Shown piece by piece: positions 36,844-46,000 of a stretch of 48,662 bases of DNA (its first letter is position 1; the number at the start of each line of letters is the position of its first letter). Made by a program: the position numbers and the translations under genes. The DNA is from Flavobacteriales bacterium UBA6049 (GTDB lineage Bacteria; Bacteroidota; Bacteroidia; Flavobacteriales_G; Salibacteraceae): contig DIYR01000123.1 of the NCBI GenBank assembly GCA_002429085.1, forward strand, positions 1 through 48,662, in the 5' to 3' direction. The notes beneath the pieces were generated by a model, which searched no databases, was not told the origin of the DNA, and was given only the letters and a program-made list of their open reading frames with translations.

Positions 36844-37728
36844 TTAGCCAATTTTAGGTAATGGCACATAGGAATCATCTCCTGAGATCATATCAAACTC
36901 TTTGTTGCGCCACTTAATACGTGCTTCTTTTACTTTGTCTTTACTTGAAGAAACAAAGTTCCAATCGATGAATCTTGGCTCAGGTAATACTTCGCCACCA
37001 AACACCAATAAATGAGTTCCTTCAGACACCTCCAATTCACATAAATCTTTTGTTTTCGAAATCAGTAAATTCCCTTCTGAAAGTGTTTCTCCACCTAGGG
37101 TTACTTCGCCTTTCACTACGTTGACTCCAATTTCGCCTTTTAGTTCACCAGCAATTTTCAACTTATCCGACTTAGTGGCTATCAAATCAATTAAGAAAAG
37201 TGGACTATGAACTGGAACTGGTGATTTCTTTCCATACCCTTCGCCAGCAACTAAAGAGAACTTGAACGATTCTGTTATCCAGCTAGGTATTTCATCAGCA
37301 GGAACATGATGAAAAGATGGATTTATATCTTCTAACTCTTTTGGTAAAGCTATCCACATTTGGTAACCATGAACAACATGTGTTTGGCCATTTCTTAAAT
37401 CTTCTGGCGTGCGTTCAGTATGTACTATTCCATTTCCGGCTGTCATCCAATTAACCGATCCAGGTGTAATTCGCTTTACAGACCCAATGCTATCATGGTG
37501 CATAATTTCACCATTAAACAAATAGGTAAGGGTACTTAGACCTATATGTGGATGCTGGTTAACGTCCATGTATTTTTCTGGACCAACTTCTGAAGGCCCC
37601 ATGTGATCTACGAAAACGAATGGACCTACCGATCTTTTACTTCTAAAGGGAAGTAACCTACCCACCATAAAGTTTCCAATATCTCTACTTCGTTCTTCAA
37701 TTACTATATGGTCTTCAGAAACACTCAT
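36844..37728 (-). CDS. Pirin family protein
   Basis: This 294-aa bicupin has the four pirin metal ligands: His59 and His61 in NQHPHIGLSTLTYL, and His103 and Glu105 in GNGIVHTE. Also present are the N-terminal R...G...VGRLLP and the HMGPSEV segment. Pirins bind Fe and in bacteria have been linked to quercetin oxidation or to binding of metabolic enzymes. The partner here is unknown. The gene is 11 bp after the DUF1571 gene and 9 bp before dprA, all on the minus strand. Confidence 0.92.
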   Translation of the reverse strand: MSVSEDHIVIEERSRDIGNFMVGRLLPFRSKRSVGPFVFVDHMGPSEVGPEKYMDVNQHPHIGLSTLTYLFNGEIMHHDSIGSVKRITPGSVNWMTAGNGIVHTERTPEDLRNGQTHVVHGYQMWIALPKELEDINPSFHHVPADEIPSWITESFKFSLVAGEGYGKKSPVPVHSPLFLIDLIATKSDKLKIAGELKGEIGVNVVKGEVTLGGETLSEGNLLISKTKDLCELEVSEGTHLLVFGGEVLPEPRFIDWNFVSSSKDKVKEARIKWRNKEFDMISGDDSYVPLPKIG

Positions 37729-37739
37729 ATCAATAACCT

Positions 37740-38603
37740 TTAAAACCCATAAGCTGGGTTGTCTGGATTAAACGTTTGATCTGTGATAGTTGGGTTTAAG
37801 GTAATTGATGTGTATTCGTACTCACTGTATAATCCTTTATCATCATAATTAATCATAAGCCACGGCATAAAGTGATTTACGTCTAAATACAAAACAGTTT
37901 GTTTAGCATAAGAGTTCGGAATTCGGATGGTTTTACCTGGTTCTGCATCGTCAAAATCATCAACATTATCGTTACACTCCACCAACTTATACTCGCTTAC
38001 ATTCCACATCATCGCGACATCTCTAATCGTCTCATCCTTTTTGAGTGTATGTATTACATAGTCATACTCATTGTTCTCTACAATAACCTTATAACATGCA
38101 TGTCCGTTAAACTCTATTAGTGAATCGTATCGTACAGTTTCTGCTAATCGTGATGAGTCATTTTGCGTTAGCATCGTATGTATTACTTGCCCTAGGTATG
38201 TACCTCCAGCTTCATGAATCGTATTATGACGCCCTTTTCGCATAAACATAGAAAATGGAGATAAACTGACATTTACATAAGGAAAACCATCTGGACTTAC
38301 TAAAACCTTGTTATCATTTTGGCCTGTTCTGTACAAGATCTCTGGTCCTTTTTCACCGTTTTCATTAAAAGATTGCGCATATAATTGGCGTGGATGAAAA
38401 GAGATAATCATATCAGAATGAGAAAATTTTAACTCTCCATCTACCCTTTCTTTACCGATCATTACACCAGCAAAAGATTCCATCTCTTGAATGGATTTCA
38501 CCATATTCTGTAGGTACTTTACTCCTTGATTCTGAGCAAATATTGAGTTTGTACAGCTCAATGTTAGATAGCTAAAAAGTAGGATTGTAAACCGATTGAT
38601 CAT
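37740..38603 (-). CDS. DUF1571-like periplasmic protein with embedded LysM
   Basis: The 287-aa product has a signal peptide (to SIFAQ, about residue 24). Its body resembles the DUF1571/LolA-like fold seen in Bacteroidota: KYLQNMVKSIQEMESFAG...MIISFHPRQLYAQSF, HTIHEAGGTYLGQV. A LysM-like segment (about 190-240, DYVIHTLKKDETIRDVAMMWNVSEYKL...PGKTIRIP) is inserted before the last strands and could bind peptidoglycan. Substrate and partners are unknown. It leads the pirin-dprA group on the minus strand and is divergent from the SPOR protein. Confidence 0.75.
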   Translation of the reverse strand: MINRFTILLFSYLTLSCTNSIFAQNQGVKYLQNMVKSIQEMESFAGVMIGKERVDGELKFSHSDMIISFHPRQLYAQSFNENGEKGPEILYRTGQNDNKVLVSPDGFPYVNVSLSPFSMFMRKGRHNTIHEAGGTYLGQVIHTMLTQNDSSRLAETVRYDSLIEFNGHACYKVIVENNEYDYVIHTLKKDETIRDVAMMWNVSEYKLVECNDNVDDFDDAEPGKTIRIPNSYAKQTVLYLDVNHFMPWLMINYDDKGLYSEYEYTSITLNPTITDQTFNPDNPAYGF

Positions 38604-38683
38604 GCTTCAAAAATAGCAGATGGAGCTTTTTACACAACCAGTAAACCTTCCGTGAACAGTTGGAAAGTGCTACTTTAGCAGCG

Positions 38684-39712
38684 GTGACAGTACTTTCTAC
38701 TCATATAGCAGCTTTGTTGATGGAGCACGATTGTGTAATTGTGCCTCATTTTGGAGGATTCATTGCCAATGCAGTGAGTGCTCAACACAATCAGGTAACG
38801 CACAAGTTTACTCCTCCTTCTCGTAAATTTTCGTTTAACAGCCATTTGAAACATAACGATGGACTATTGATTCAATCGTTGGCTGAGAAAAACGGTGTTA
38901 CGTATCAAGAATCGGAACAAACAATTAAAGAAGAAGTTGCTAATTGGAATCAGCAATTACAAGTTGGCGAAAGATTAAATTTAGAAGAGTTAGGTTCTCT
39001 GCATCAAACGAAGGACGGTCGTTTAATTTTTGAACCAAATACTAGTAAAGCTAACAGTAAAGCCTCATTTGGATTGGAAACATTCCATAGAATGCCTGTT
39101 GCTCCTACACCAGAAAAGAAAAGCACCCCAGAGAACATTCAACCAGCGATTGAAGCCATTCCAAGAAAACGCAATTGGTCTTACGTTGCAGCTGCATTAG
39201 CATTGCCAATTGTAGGTTACATGGGATATGTAGCTACTCAAACTGGTTTGTTTAAAGCAGATCAACAATTTGCAGCAGCAGAGTTGAATCCGTTTGCTAG
39301 TACCTACTGTGCTTTGTACGAAGAAAGAGGTATAATACCAACAGTTAGTACCATTCCAGAAACTGAAGATAATTGGTTACAGTTAACGTCTGATAAGGAT
39401 ATAGTTCCGTTGTACCTAACCGATGATCATTCAGAAGAAACAGTCATTTGGGTTAGATTAAATCACGCTAAAGCTTTGGCTGAAGCATCAGCAAATATTC
39501 ATTTAATAGCTGGTTGTTTTGGAAATGAAATCAACGCTAAAAACTTAGTAGAAGATCTAAGAGTTGCTGGTTATCCTGCTAGTATCATCGATTATCATAA
39601 AGGTTTATATCGAGTAAGCGCAAGTGGTTTTTCTACACGTAAAAAAGCCGAAGAAGCTTTGAGTTCTATTCGAACTTCAGTTGCCCCTTCGGCCTGGTTA
39701 TTAGTTAAATAA
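38684..39712 (+). CDS. HU-CCDC81 and SPOR domain protein
   Basis: This 342-aa membrane protein has an N-terminal HU-CCDC81 tandem (IAALLMEHDCVIVPHFGGFIAN... and the GERLNLEELGSLHQTKDGRLIFEP strand pair), which should interact with DNA or itself. A single transmembrane helix (about 170-190, YVAAALALPIVGYMGYVA) follows, then a C-terminal periplasmic SPOR domain (IHLIAGCFGNEINAKNLVEDLRVAGYPASII) that binds denuded peptidoglycan at division sites. The frame opens at a TTG (38660). The GTG at 38684 is chosen because it leaves the short lead-in to IAALL seen in homologues. A connection between nucleoid and division septum is inference from the domains. Confidence 0.85.
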   Translation: MTVLSTHIAALLMEHDCVIVPHFGGFIANAVSAQHNQVTHKFTPPSRKFSFNSHLKHNDGLLIQSLAEKNGVTYQESEQTIKEEVANWNQQLQVGERLNLEELGSLHQTKDGRLIFEPNTSKANSKASFGLETFHRMPVAPTPEKKSTPENIQPAIEAIPRKRNWSYVAAALALPIVGYMGYVATQTGLFKADQQFAAAELNPFASTYCALYEERGIIPTVSTIPETEDNWLQLTSDKDIVPLYLTDDHSEETVIWVRLNHAKALAEASANIHLIAGCFGNEINAKNLVEDLRVAGYPASIIDYHKGLYRVSASGFSTRKKAEEALSSIRTSVAPSAWLLVK

Positions 39713-39726
39713 CCTCTGCTGGATTA

Positions 39727-40770
39727 TTAACTCCCTGTAGTAATTTTTACGTCTCCAAAGTTCACATCAACTTTAACTGGTTTTCCTCCTTCACCATTCG
39801 ATCCACTGATGCTGTTAGAAGTAATTCGTTCGCTTTTGTTCCACTTTCCAGATGGAACACTAATATCTCCGTACGATGCTTTTGCTTCTAAATCAATGAT
39901 TGAGCCAGATTCAAATCCAAGTCGTGCATCACTATATGAACCGCTGTATTCAACTGAATCGAATGACTTACTGATTTTATTCACTCTTATATCACCATAC
40001 ATCGTTTCACAATCTAGTTTCATTGTTACTGTGCCTACATGAATATCCGTATACATGGCATCAATATTTAATTCTGCAACTGCATTTATTTCGTGCTCAT
40101 CGTATGCGCTTTTCAAATTCAGTCTTCCTACTGAGTTGATCGAAGATTCTGAGTACATGGCATCTAGGTTCAATAACTTCACCTTTCCAATTTCATCCAT
40201 CTCTGAATAGCGGAGCTTTAGATCTAAATAGGTAGCTTCTTTCAGGTTACCCTTTCCGTACTGAATTTCAACCTTATTTTCTTTACTATGGAGCGTACCT
40301 AAGTATACATCTCCATAACTTACATCAATATCTGTTTTGGCTTTACTCTCGTTAATTCGCACATCGCCATACATGTTACTGATTTGTAACTCGTTGGATA
40401 TGGGAAATTTCACCTCCCAATTGATCTCCAGATTCTGATAGTTAGAACTAGGAATTACTGTTTTGGCTTCAAGTCGATCTGCCGAGTGTGAAAACTTCAC
40501 TTCAATGTTTTCGATCTGGTTTAGCACTTTAGACTCTTTTCCTTCTAGACTAATATTGATGGTAATCTGTACTTCATTACCCTCGTAAGCCGTCATATTG
40601 ATGTCGCCATACTTATTAGACAAATTCAAAACTGCATCGCTATTCATGGTAAACGACTTTTCAATCGTTTTATCTACACTCTCCCAGCTTCTTTTGGCAA
40701 ATGTTGGGGTAGCAAGTATGATAAAAAGTACAATGAGCGATAATGGTTGTTTTAGATAATTCGCTTTCAT
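39727..40770 (-). CDS. Secreted YGD-repeat solenoid protein (DUF4097-like)
   Basis: The 347-aa protein has a signal peptide (PLSLIVLFIILATPTFA). It then shows roughly ten repeats of about 20-25 residues carrying an aromatic-[GSTD]-[DE] core: NKYGDINM, NMYGDVRI, SYGDVYLG, RYSEMDEI, MYSESSIN, AYDEHEIN, MYTDIHVG, MYGDIRVN, SYSDARLG, SYGDISVP. This fits a beta-helix-like adhesin fold of the DUF4097 type, sitting in the periplasm or on the outer membrane. No catalytic motif is visible. It begins 10 bp after the anti-sigma gene, so it is probably the third gene of the ECF sigma operon and may report or respond to an envelope signal. Confidence 0.8.
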   Translation of the reverse strand: MKANYLKQPLSLIVLFIILATPTFAKRSWESVDKTIEKSFTMNSDAVLNLSNKYGDINMTAYEGNEVQITINISLEGKESKVLNQIENIEVKFSHSADRLEAKTVIPSSNYQNLEINWEVKFPISNELQISNMYGDVRINESKAKTDIDVSYGDVYLGTLHSKENKVEIQYGKGNLKEATYLDLKLRYSEMDEIGKVKLLNLDAMYSESSINSVGRLNLKSAYDEHEINAVAELNIDAMYTDIHVGTVTMKLDCETMYGDIRVNKISKSFDSVEYSGSYSDARLGFESGSIIDLEAKASYGDISVPSGKWNKSERITSNSISGSNGEGGKPVKVDVNFGDVKITTGS

Positions 40771-40780
40771 GATTGTAATT

Positions 40781-41335
40781 TTAACTGTGTTGTTCTTCTA
40801 GGCGTTTTTTGGTTTGGTACTTGGCAAAGAGTCGCTCGAGTAGCTCTAAGCGCAAGCGATAATTCTGAATCATCCCGGCAATAATTCGTTCGTTATCTCT
40901 ATTGTTGTTGAGTTCTAACTCTAATTTTTCGTAATCCTTTTCTAGCTGATCAAGTTGATCAATGAACCCTTTTAAGTCCGGATCAGTAGCTGCAATTTCA
41001 GTAGCACGTTCTTTCTTTTTTGCTAGCTCTGCTACTAAATATTGCTCTGCAGATTTCATTTCTGGTGATACTTCTTGTAACTCCATCTTTTGTTCTGCTA
41101 GCTCAGGTTCAGCAACATCTTTTAGATTCCAAACACTAATTCCTAATGTCATTAGAATAGCCAAAGAAGCTGCCACTACCATCCACTTGAATCGATCTGA
41201 AACTCTCCTTCTTGATTGTTCATTTTGGCTTTCCAGAGTTTGAAGCCTAGCCATAAACCTGTCTTCGTGTCCTGAAGGCGGGTCAAACTCTCGAGGCTCC
41301 TCTTGTTCTATATATTTTTTCAATCGATCACTCAT
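40781..41335 (-). CDS. Probable anti-sigma factor (membrane)
   Basis: This 184-aa protein has a short cytoplasmic N-terminus (LKKYIEQEEPREFDPPSGHEDRFMARL) and one transmembrane helix (about 48-68, KWMVVAASLAILMTLGISVW). The periplasmic tail is rich in Glu/Lys coiled coil (KDLQQLEKDYEKLELELNN-like region 120-180). The layout and its four-base ATGA overlap with the sigma gene mark it as the cognate anti-sigma factor. The classical zinc motif HxxxCxxC is not present, so it would be a non-ZAS type. How it senses the signal is unknown. Confidence 0.8.
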   Translation of the reverse strand: MSDRLKKYIEQEEPREFDPPSGHEDRFMARLQTLESQNEQSRRRVSDRFKWMVVAASLAILMTLGISVWNLKDVAEPELAEQKMELQEVSPEMKSAEQYLVAELAKKKERATEIAATDPDLKGFIDQLDQLEKDYEKLELELNNNRDNERIIAGMIQNYRLRLELLERLFAKYQTKKRLEEQHS

Positions 41336-41877
41336 AGCGATACGGTTTCTAATTCTTGTTTTAATTTCTTTCTAGCTCTCGTATACTGTGATCTAGAAGT
41401 AGAGCTTGATATTCCCAGTATACTCCCAATCTCTTCATGATCATATCCTTCGAGCAGGTAAAGTGATAATATGGTTCGGTATCCATTTGGCATCTCCTGT
41501 ATGGTATTTGTGATGCGCTCTACCTCAAATCGCTCCCAATCTTCTTCTGTTTCTATAGACTCAACGGAATCGTTCTCGTTTAAACTCGTCCATTCTAACT
41601 CTTTTAAGCGCAGTTGATCAATGCATTTACGTACAGTTATTTGCTTGATCCAAGCGCCAAACGAAGATCCATCTTGGTATAAATGGAGTTTACTAAAGGC
41701 CGTGAGAAAAGCTTCTTGCATCATTTCTTCTGCATCCATTTGATTGCGCATTAAACGAATCGCACTTGTATACACCGCCCTATTATACAACTGATAAATT
41801 TTGAGCTGTGCCTGCTGATCGTTTTGCTTACAGCGATCTATTAGATCTTGATGGATATGATGCGTTGGCGATTTCAC
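41332..41877 (-). CDS. ECF RNA polymerase sigma factor
   Basis: This 181-aa sigma-70 family factor has only regions 2 and 4. Region 2 reads AQLKIYQLYNRAVYTSAIRLMRNQMDAEEMMQEAFLTAF...AWIKQITVRKCIDQLR. Region 4 is MPNGYRTILSLYLLEGYDHEEIGSILGISSSTSRSQYTRARKKLKQEL with an HTH. It is released by the anti-sigma encoded next and directs RNA polymerase to an envelope-related regulon. The GTG at 41877 is the start, since it gives the full region 2 and no upstream ATG exists. Upstream, a 6-bp inverted repeat (41949-41970) lies in the gap after the hydrolase gene. Confidence 0.93.
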   Translation of the reverse strand: MKSPTHHIHQDLIDRCKQNDQQAQLKIYQLYNRAVYTSAIRLMRNQMDAEEMMQEAFLTAFSKLHLYQDGSSFGAWIKQITVRKCIDQLRLKELEWTSLNENDSVESIETEEDWERFEVERITNTIQEMPNGYRTILSLYLLEGYDHEEIGSILGISSSTSRSQYTRARKKLKQELETVSL

Positions 41878-41948
41878 ACTTGAAAAATAATGAAGAGGAG
41901 CGCTGTTCTGGCAGCCATCTCCACTTCATTGCTTGACTAAACCATTAT

Positions 41949-41970
41949 CTGTACTGAAATACGGGTACAG
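41949..41970. other. Inverted repeat upstream of the ECF sigma gene
   Basis: CTGTAC (41949-41954) and GTACAG (41965-41970) form a 6-bp dyad with a 10-nt centre, about 75 bp before the sigma start. It could be a regulator site or a minor hairpin. Confidence 0.25.
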
Positions 41971-42002
41971 AAATAGCAGTGCTGCACGAAGCATGAAAAA
42001 AA

Positions 42003-42800
42003 TTAAACTCTCGGAAACTTTTCTTCGAAAAATTGAAGAGTACGCTGATTGAATTCCTTTGCCCGCTCTAGGTTACAGACATGCCCACAACGATCAATAA
42101 CTTCTAAAAAAACTCCATGATATTTTTTGGTATACTCTATTGCTGGGGTTAAAAACACGTGATCTTGAGAACCCATTACAATTAAATAAGGTACATCTAG
42201 CTTTTGCGAAAACATGCGTTTTAAGTTCTGATTAATCCCTTTTGTTATACGTAACCAATTCAAAAACTCATCTTGTTGAATTTTCTTGGCTTCACGGATG
42301 AATACTGAACGTGAATTCTTGTGATTGTTTCTAGGTAAAACGATATGAGCTAGTAACTTGTATAACGTATGAAATGGTAATACACGAGAAAGTGCAATAC
42401 CAGATTGCAATAAAACGTTGAGTTTGAAATTGATTTTAAAGATTCCTCCTACCAATACAACCGATCGAACAGTTTGAGGCTTTAATTCTTCAATGGCTCT
42501 GATAATCACAGACCCTAATGAAACACCCATGAAATGGCACTTCTCAATTTTGAGGTGTTCTAATAAATTCAATACGTCTTTTGCAATTCCGTGTATTGTG
42601 TATTCTAGTTGCCCAATAAAGTCTCTCACTTTAGATCTACCATGATCACGCAAATCGACAACCAACAAATTAAAATGTTGTTTGAAATCATCGATTTGTT
42701 TGTGCCATGTTTGAGCACTTCCACCAGCACCATGAATTAAGACCATCCAATCAAAATTTGGATTGGCCACATAGCTATCGTATTGAAGAATGAATTGCAT
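42003..42800 (-). CDS. Alpha/beta-hydrolase
   Basis: This 265-aa cytoplasmic protein has the standard alpha/beta-hydrolase fold: oxyanion motif HGAGGSAQTW, nucleophile elbow GVSLGS (Ser), acid in VMGSQDHVFLTP and base His in DRCGHVCNLERAKEF. Related enzymes hydrolyse esters, C-C bonds or haloalkanes. The C-C hydrolase/esterase branch (MenH-like or 3-oxoadipate enol-lactonase-like) is a possible match, but the substrate cannot be called. It lies 125 bp upstream of the ECF sigma gene on the same strand and may form part of that transcript. Confidence 0.85.
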   Translation of the reverse strand: MQFILQYDSYVANPNFDWMVLIHGAGGSAQTWHKQIDDFKQHFNLLVVDLRDHGRSKVRDFIGQLEYTIHGIAKDVLNLLEHLKIEKCHFMGVSLGSVIIRAIEELKPQTVRSVVLVGGIFKINFKLNVLLQSGIALSRVLPFHTLYKLLAHIVLPRNNHKNSRSVFIREAKKIQQDEFLNWLRITKGINQNLKRMFSQKLDVPYLIVMGSQDHVFLTPAIEYTKKYHGVFLEVIDRCGHVCNLERAKEFNQRTLQFFEEKFPRV

Positions 42801-43062
42801 TCAATATTTATTTAACTATCTGCAAAAATGAACATTCAATATTTCTTTTTTCATATTAAAGCTTGTTTGATTTGTTTCACAAACAACAAATTAACTTAAC
42901 TTATACAACCAATATATATTGAAAATCAATCCACTAAAAAATCATAGAGAGTAACTAACATCACTTATTGACTAAAATCCTTCATGATTGTACCAATCAG
43001 TGTTTTTCACAGCACTGATCTAATTCGCAGCTATTTACTTAATCCTTCTTAATCTTTACATC

Positions 43063-46000
43063 ATGAAACAAAGTTTTCTTTCTGCTTTGAGCATTCTAAT
43101 AATGTTCATTCCGACCTATGTATTCGCACAAACCATTGAGTTAAAATCAGGAACAATCCTATTAGAGAATATGATTCCAGTTTCTGAATTAAACCCTAAT
43201 CAACTTGATAATCCTTCAACAAATAACAGGCATTATGTTTTCCTAGTATTCGATAAAATACCAACCACACTGGAAAAAGAACGAATCAAAAATACGGGTA
43301 TCACCCTTCTTGATTACGTACCAAACAATTCATTTATCGCAAGTATTCCTGAACAATTCGGTTGGAACACCTTATCGCTATTTAACATCAGTCATGTAAC
43401 ACCTATTAAACCTGAAAATAAATTATCCCGAGAACTCGTAATTGGAAATTATCCCGAGTATGCGTTAGAGGGTAATGAACGAATCAAATTAGTTGTATTT
43501 CCTTTTGAAGATATCTCAACAGATGGTCTATTGGAAATTCTAAAATCTAATAACATTAAATTGGCTGATTTAAGAACTGCTAAGAGAGGAATAGCTGTTT
43601 CAGTAAGTATATCAGCCATCATTGATTTAGCTAAAATTCCCGAAATCGCATATTTAGAACCTATTGAAGCTCCTGCAATTCCGGAAGGAATAAGAGGAAG
43701 AACCAATCATCGGGCAAATTTTTTGAGTACAGCACCAGGTAGTGGAAATGATGGAACAGGAGTTACCTTGGCAATAGCGGATGACGGAGGAGTGAATCAT
43801 GAAGATTTTAGAGGTAGAATTACCGACAATACTGCTTCTGCCGGTGGTACACATGGAGACATGACTTCTGGCTTGGCTGTAGGTTCTGGAAATATAGATC
43901 CTACTAAAATAGGAATGGCTACAGGAGCCTACCTTCATTTGTATGGAATAAGTGGTTATCCTCATGTCATTAGTGCAATTGCTAATTTATCTACATTGGG
44001 AACCGTAATTACATCAACATCCTATTCGCAAGGGTGTGGAGGTCTTTATAATGCTACGTCAAGAGACATTGATCAGGATGTGCACGATGAATCCGTTTTA
44101 CTACATGTGTTTTCAGCAGGAAACAGTTCTAGCAACACTTGTAGTTCTGTTTATGGCTCTATCGTAGCTCCAGACGGACGCTATTATGGAAACATTACTG
44201 GTGGAAGAAAAGCAGCTAAAAATGTAATAGCTGTAGCAAATGTATTGAACTCTGATACCAGAGTAAGCTCAAGTAGTAGAGGACCTTGTGAAGACGGGCG
44301 TTTGAAGCCGGACATTTCTGCAACTGGAGCATCGCAATCTAGTACAGGTCCTGATAATACATATCTGGGAGCAGGAGGAACATCGGCAGCAGCACCAAGT
44401 TTGGCAGGAGCAGCTGCTATGTTATATCAAGCCTATAAATCGGGTAACGGAGGTAGTAACCCTAATTCAACGCTAATAAAAGGAGTATTGTTGAATACAG
44501 CAGATGATTTAGGTCGTCCAGGACCTGATTATGATTTTGGATGGGGACGTGTTAACACCAGAAGGGCGGTAGAAGTGATTAACTCCACTCAATACCTATC
44601 AGGGTCAGTATCTAATGGAGGAAATAACTCACACACAGTTTCAGTTCCTTCGAACATAAGAGAATTGAAAGTGATGGTGATCTGGCTCGATCCGGAAGGG
44701 TCTACAGTTGCAGCAAAAGCTTTGGTAAATGACCTGAACATGACGGTAACTACTCCATCTGGGCAGGAATACAATCCATGGGTGTTGAGCAGCGCTGCAG
44801 ATATTGATAGCCTTCAAAAAAATGCTTACCGTGGAATTGATAATGTTAACAATATGGAGCAAGTAACACTTGAATCTCCAGCGTCAGGAAATTACACTGT
44901 AAAAGTAAGTGGGAATGCTGTTCCTTCAGGTCCACAAAATTACTTTGTAGTATACAGCTACATCAAAAATGAAATTGTAATGACTTATCCAAGAGGAGGA
45001 GAGTCTTTTGTTTCCGGAGAAACAGAAATATTGCATTGGGATGCACACGGACAAACAGGAAGCTTTACACTTCAATATTCTACCAACGGAGGCTCTTCCT
45101 GGACAACTATTTCATCAACGGTAAATGGTGCAAATAGATATTATAACTGGAGTGTGCCAGCAACAACCTCAGGTCAGGTTAGAGTAAGAGTTACAAGAGG
45201 AGGTTTGACAGGAAGCTCTCAAAATTTCAATGTAATGGGCTTACCAAGTAATATAGCGGTCAATTCTACAGGGACTTCTACAGCACAGGTAACCTGGAAC
45301 GCTGTTTCAGGAGCTAATACCTACGATGTTTACTCATTGGGTAATAAATACATGCAAATTATAGGTACTACAGCCGGAACTTCTTACAATTTATCAGGTT
45401 TATCTGCGAATGATGAAAATTGGTATGCGGTAAGAGCCAGAAGTACTACAAACGGAATAACTGGACGCAGATCTGTTGCAGAAAATTATTCGCATTCTAC
45501 AAATACAAATTCCTGTACGGATTGTACCAATGGAACTTATTCAGTCTTTCCTTACAATGAAGGGTTTGAATCAGGTCTTGGGTTATGGTGTCAAAATGGA
45601 AATGATGATATTGACTGGACAAGAAAATCAGGAAGTACAACATCTGCCAATACAGGCCCTGCTTCTGCTAGTGAAGGAGCTTACTATATGTATATAGAAG
45701 CATCATCACCTAATTACCCGAGTAAAAGAGCGATTTTGGAAAGCCCTTGTTTTAGCCTTCCAAGTGGAGCTGCAATTACTATGTATTTTGATTTTCATAT
45801 GTACGGCTCAGATATGGGAACCCTAACGTTGGAAGCTTCAAATGATAATGGATCAAGTTGGAATGTCCTTAAAACGATCAGTGGAGATCAGGGAGATGGT
45901 TGGAAATCTACATTTGTAGACTTGACAACTTATGCTGGAAGCAATACCATTTTGAGATTTAATGGAGTCACAGGTAATAGTTATAGAGGAGACATGGCTA

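Noticed and set aside
42996..43019. 7-bp inverted repeat upstream of the S8 protease
   Set aside because: The 10-nt loop and lack of any neighbouring motif leave it at chance level.
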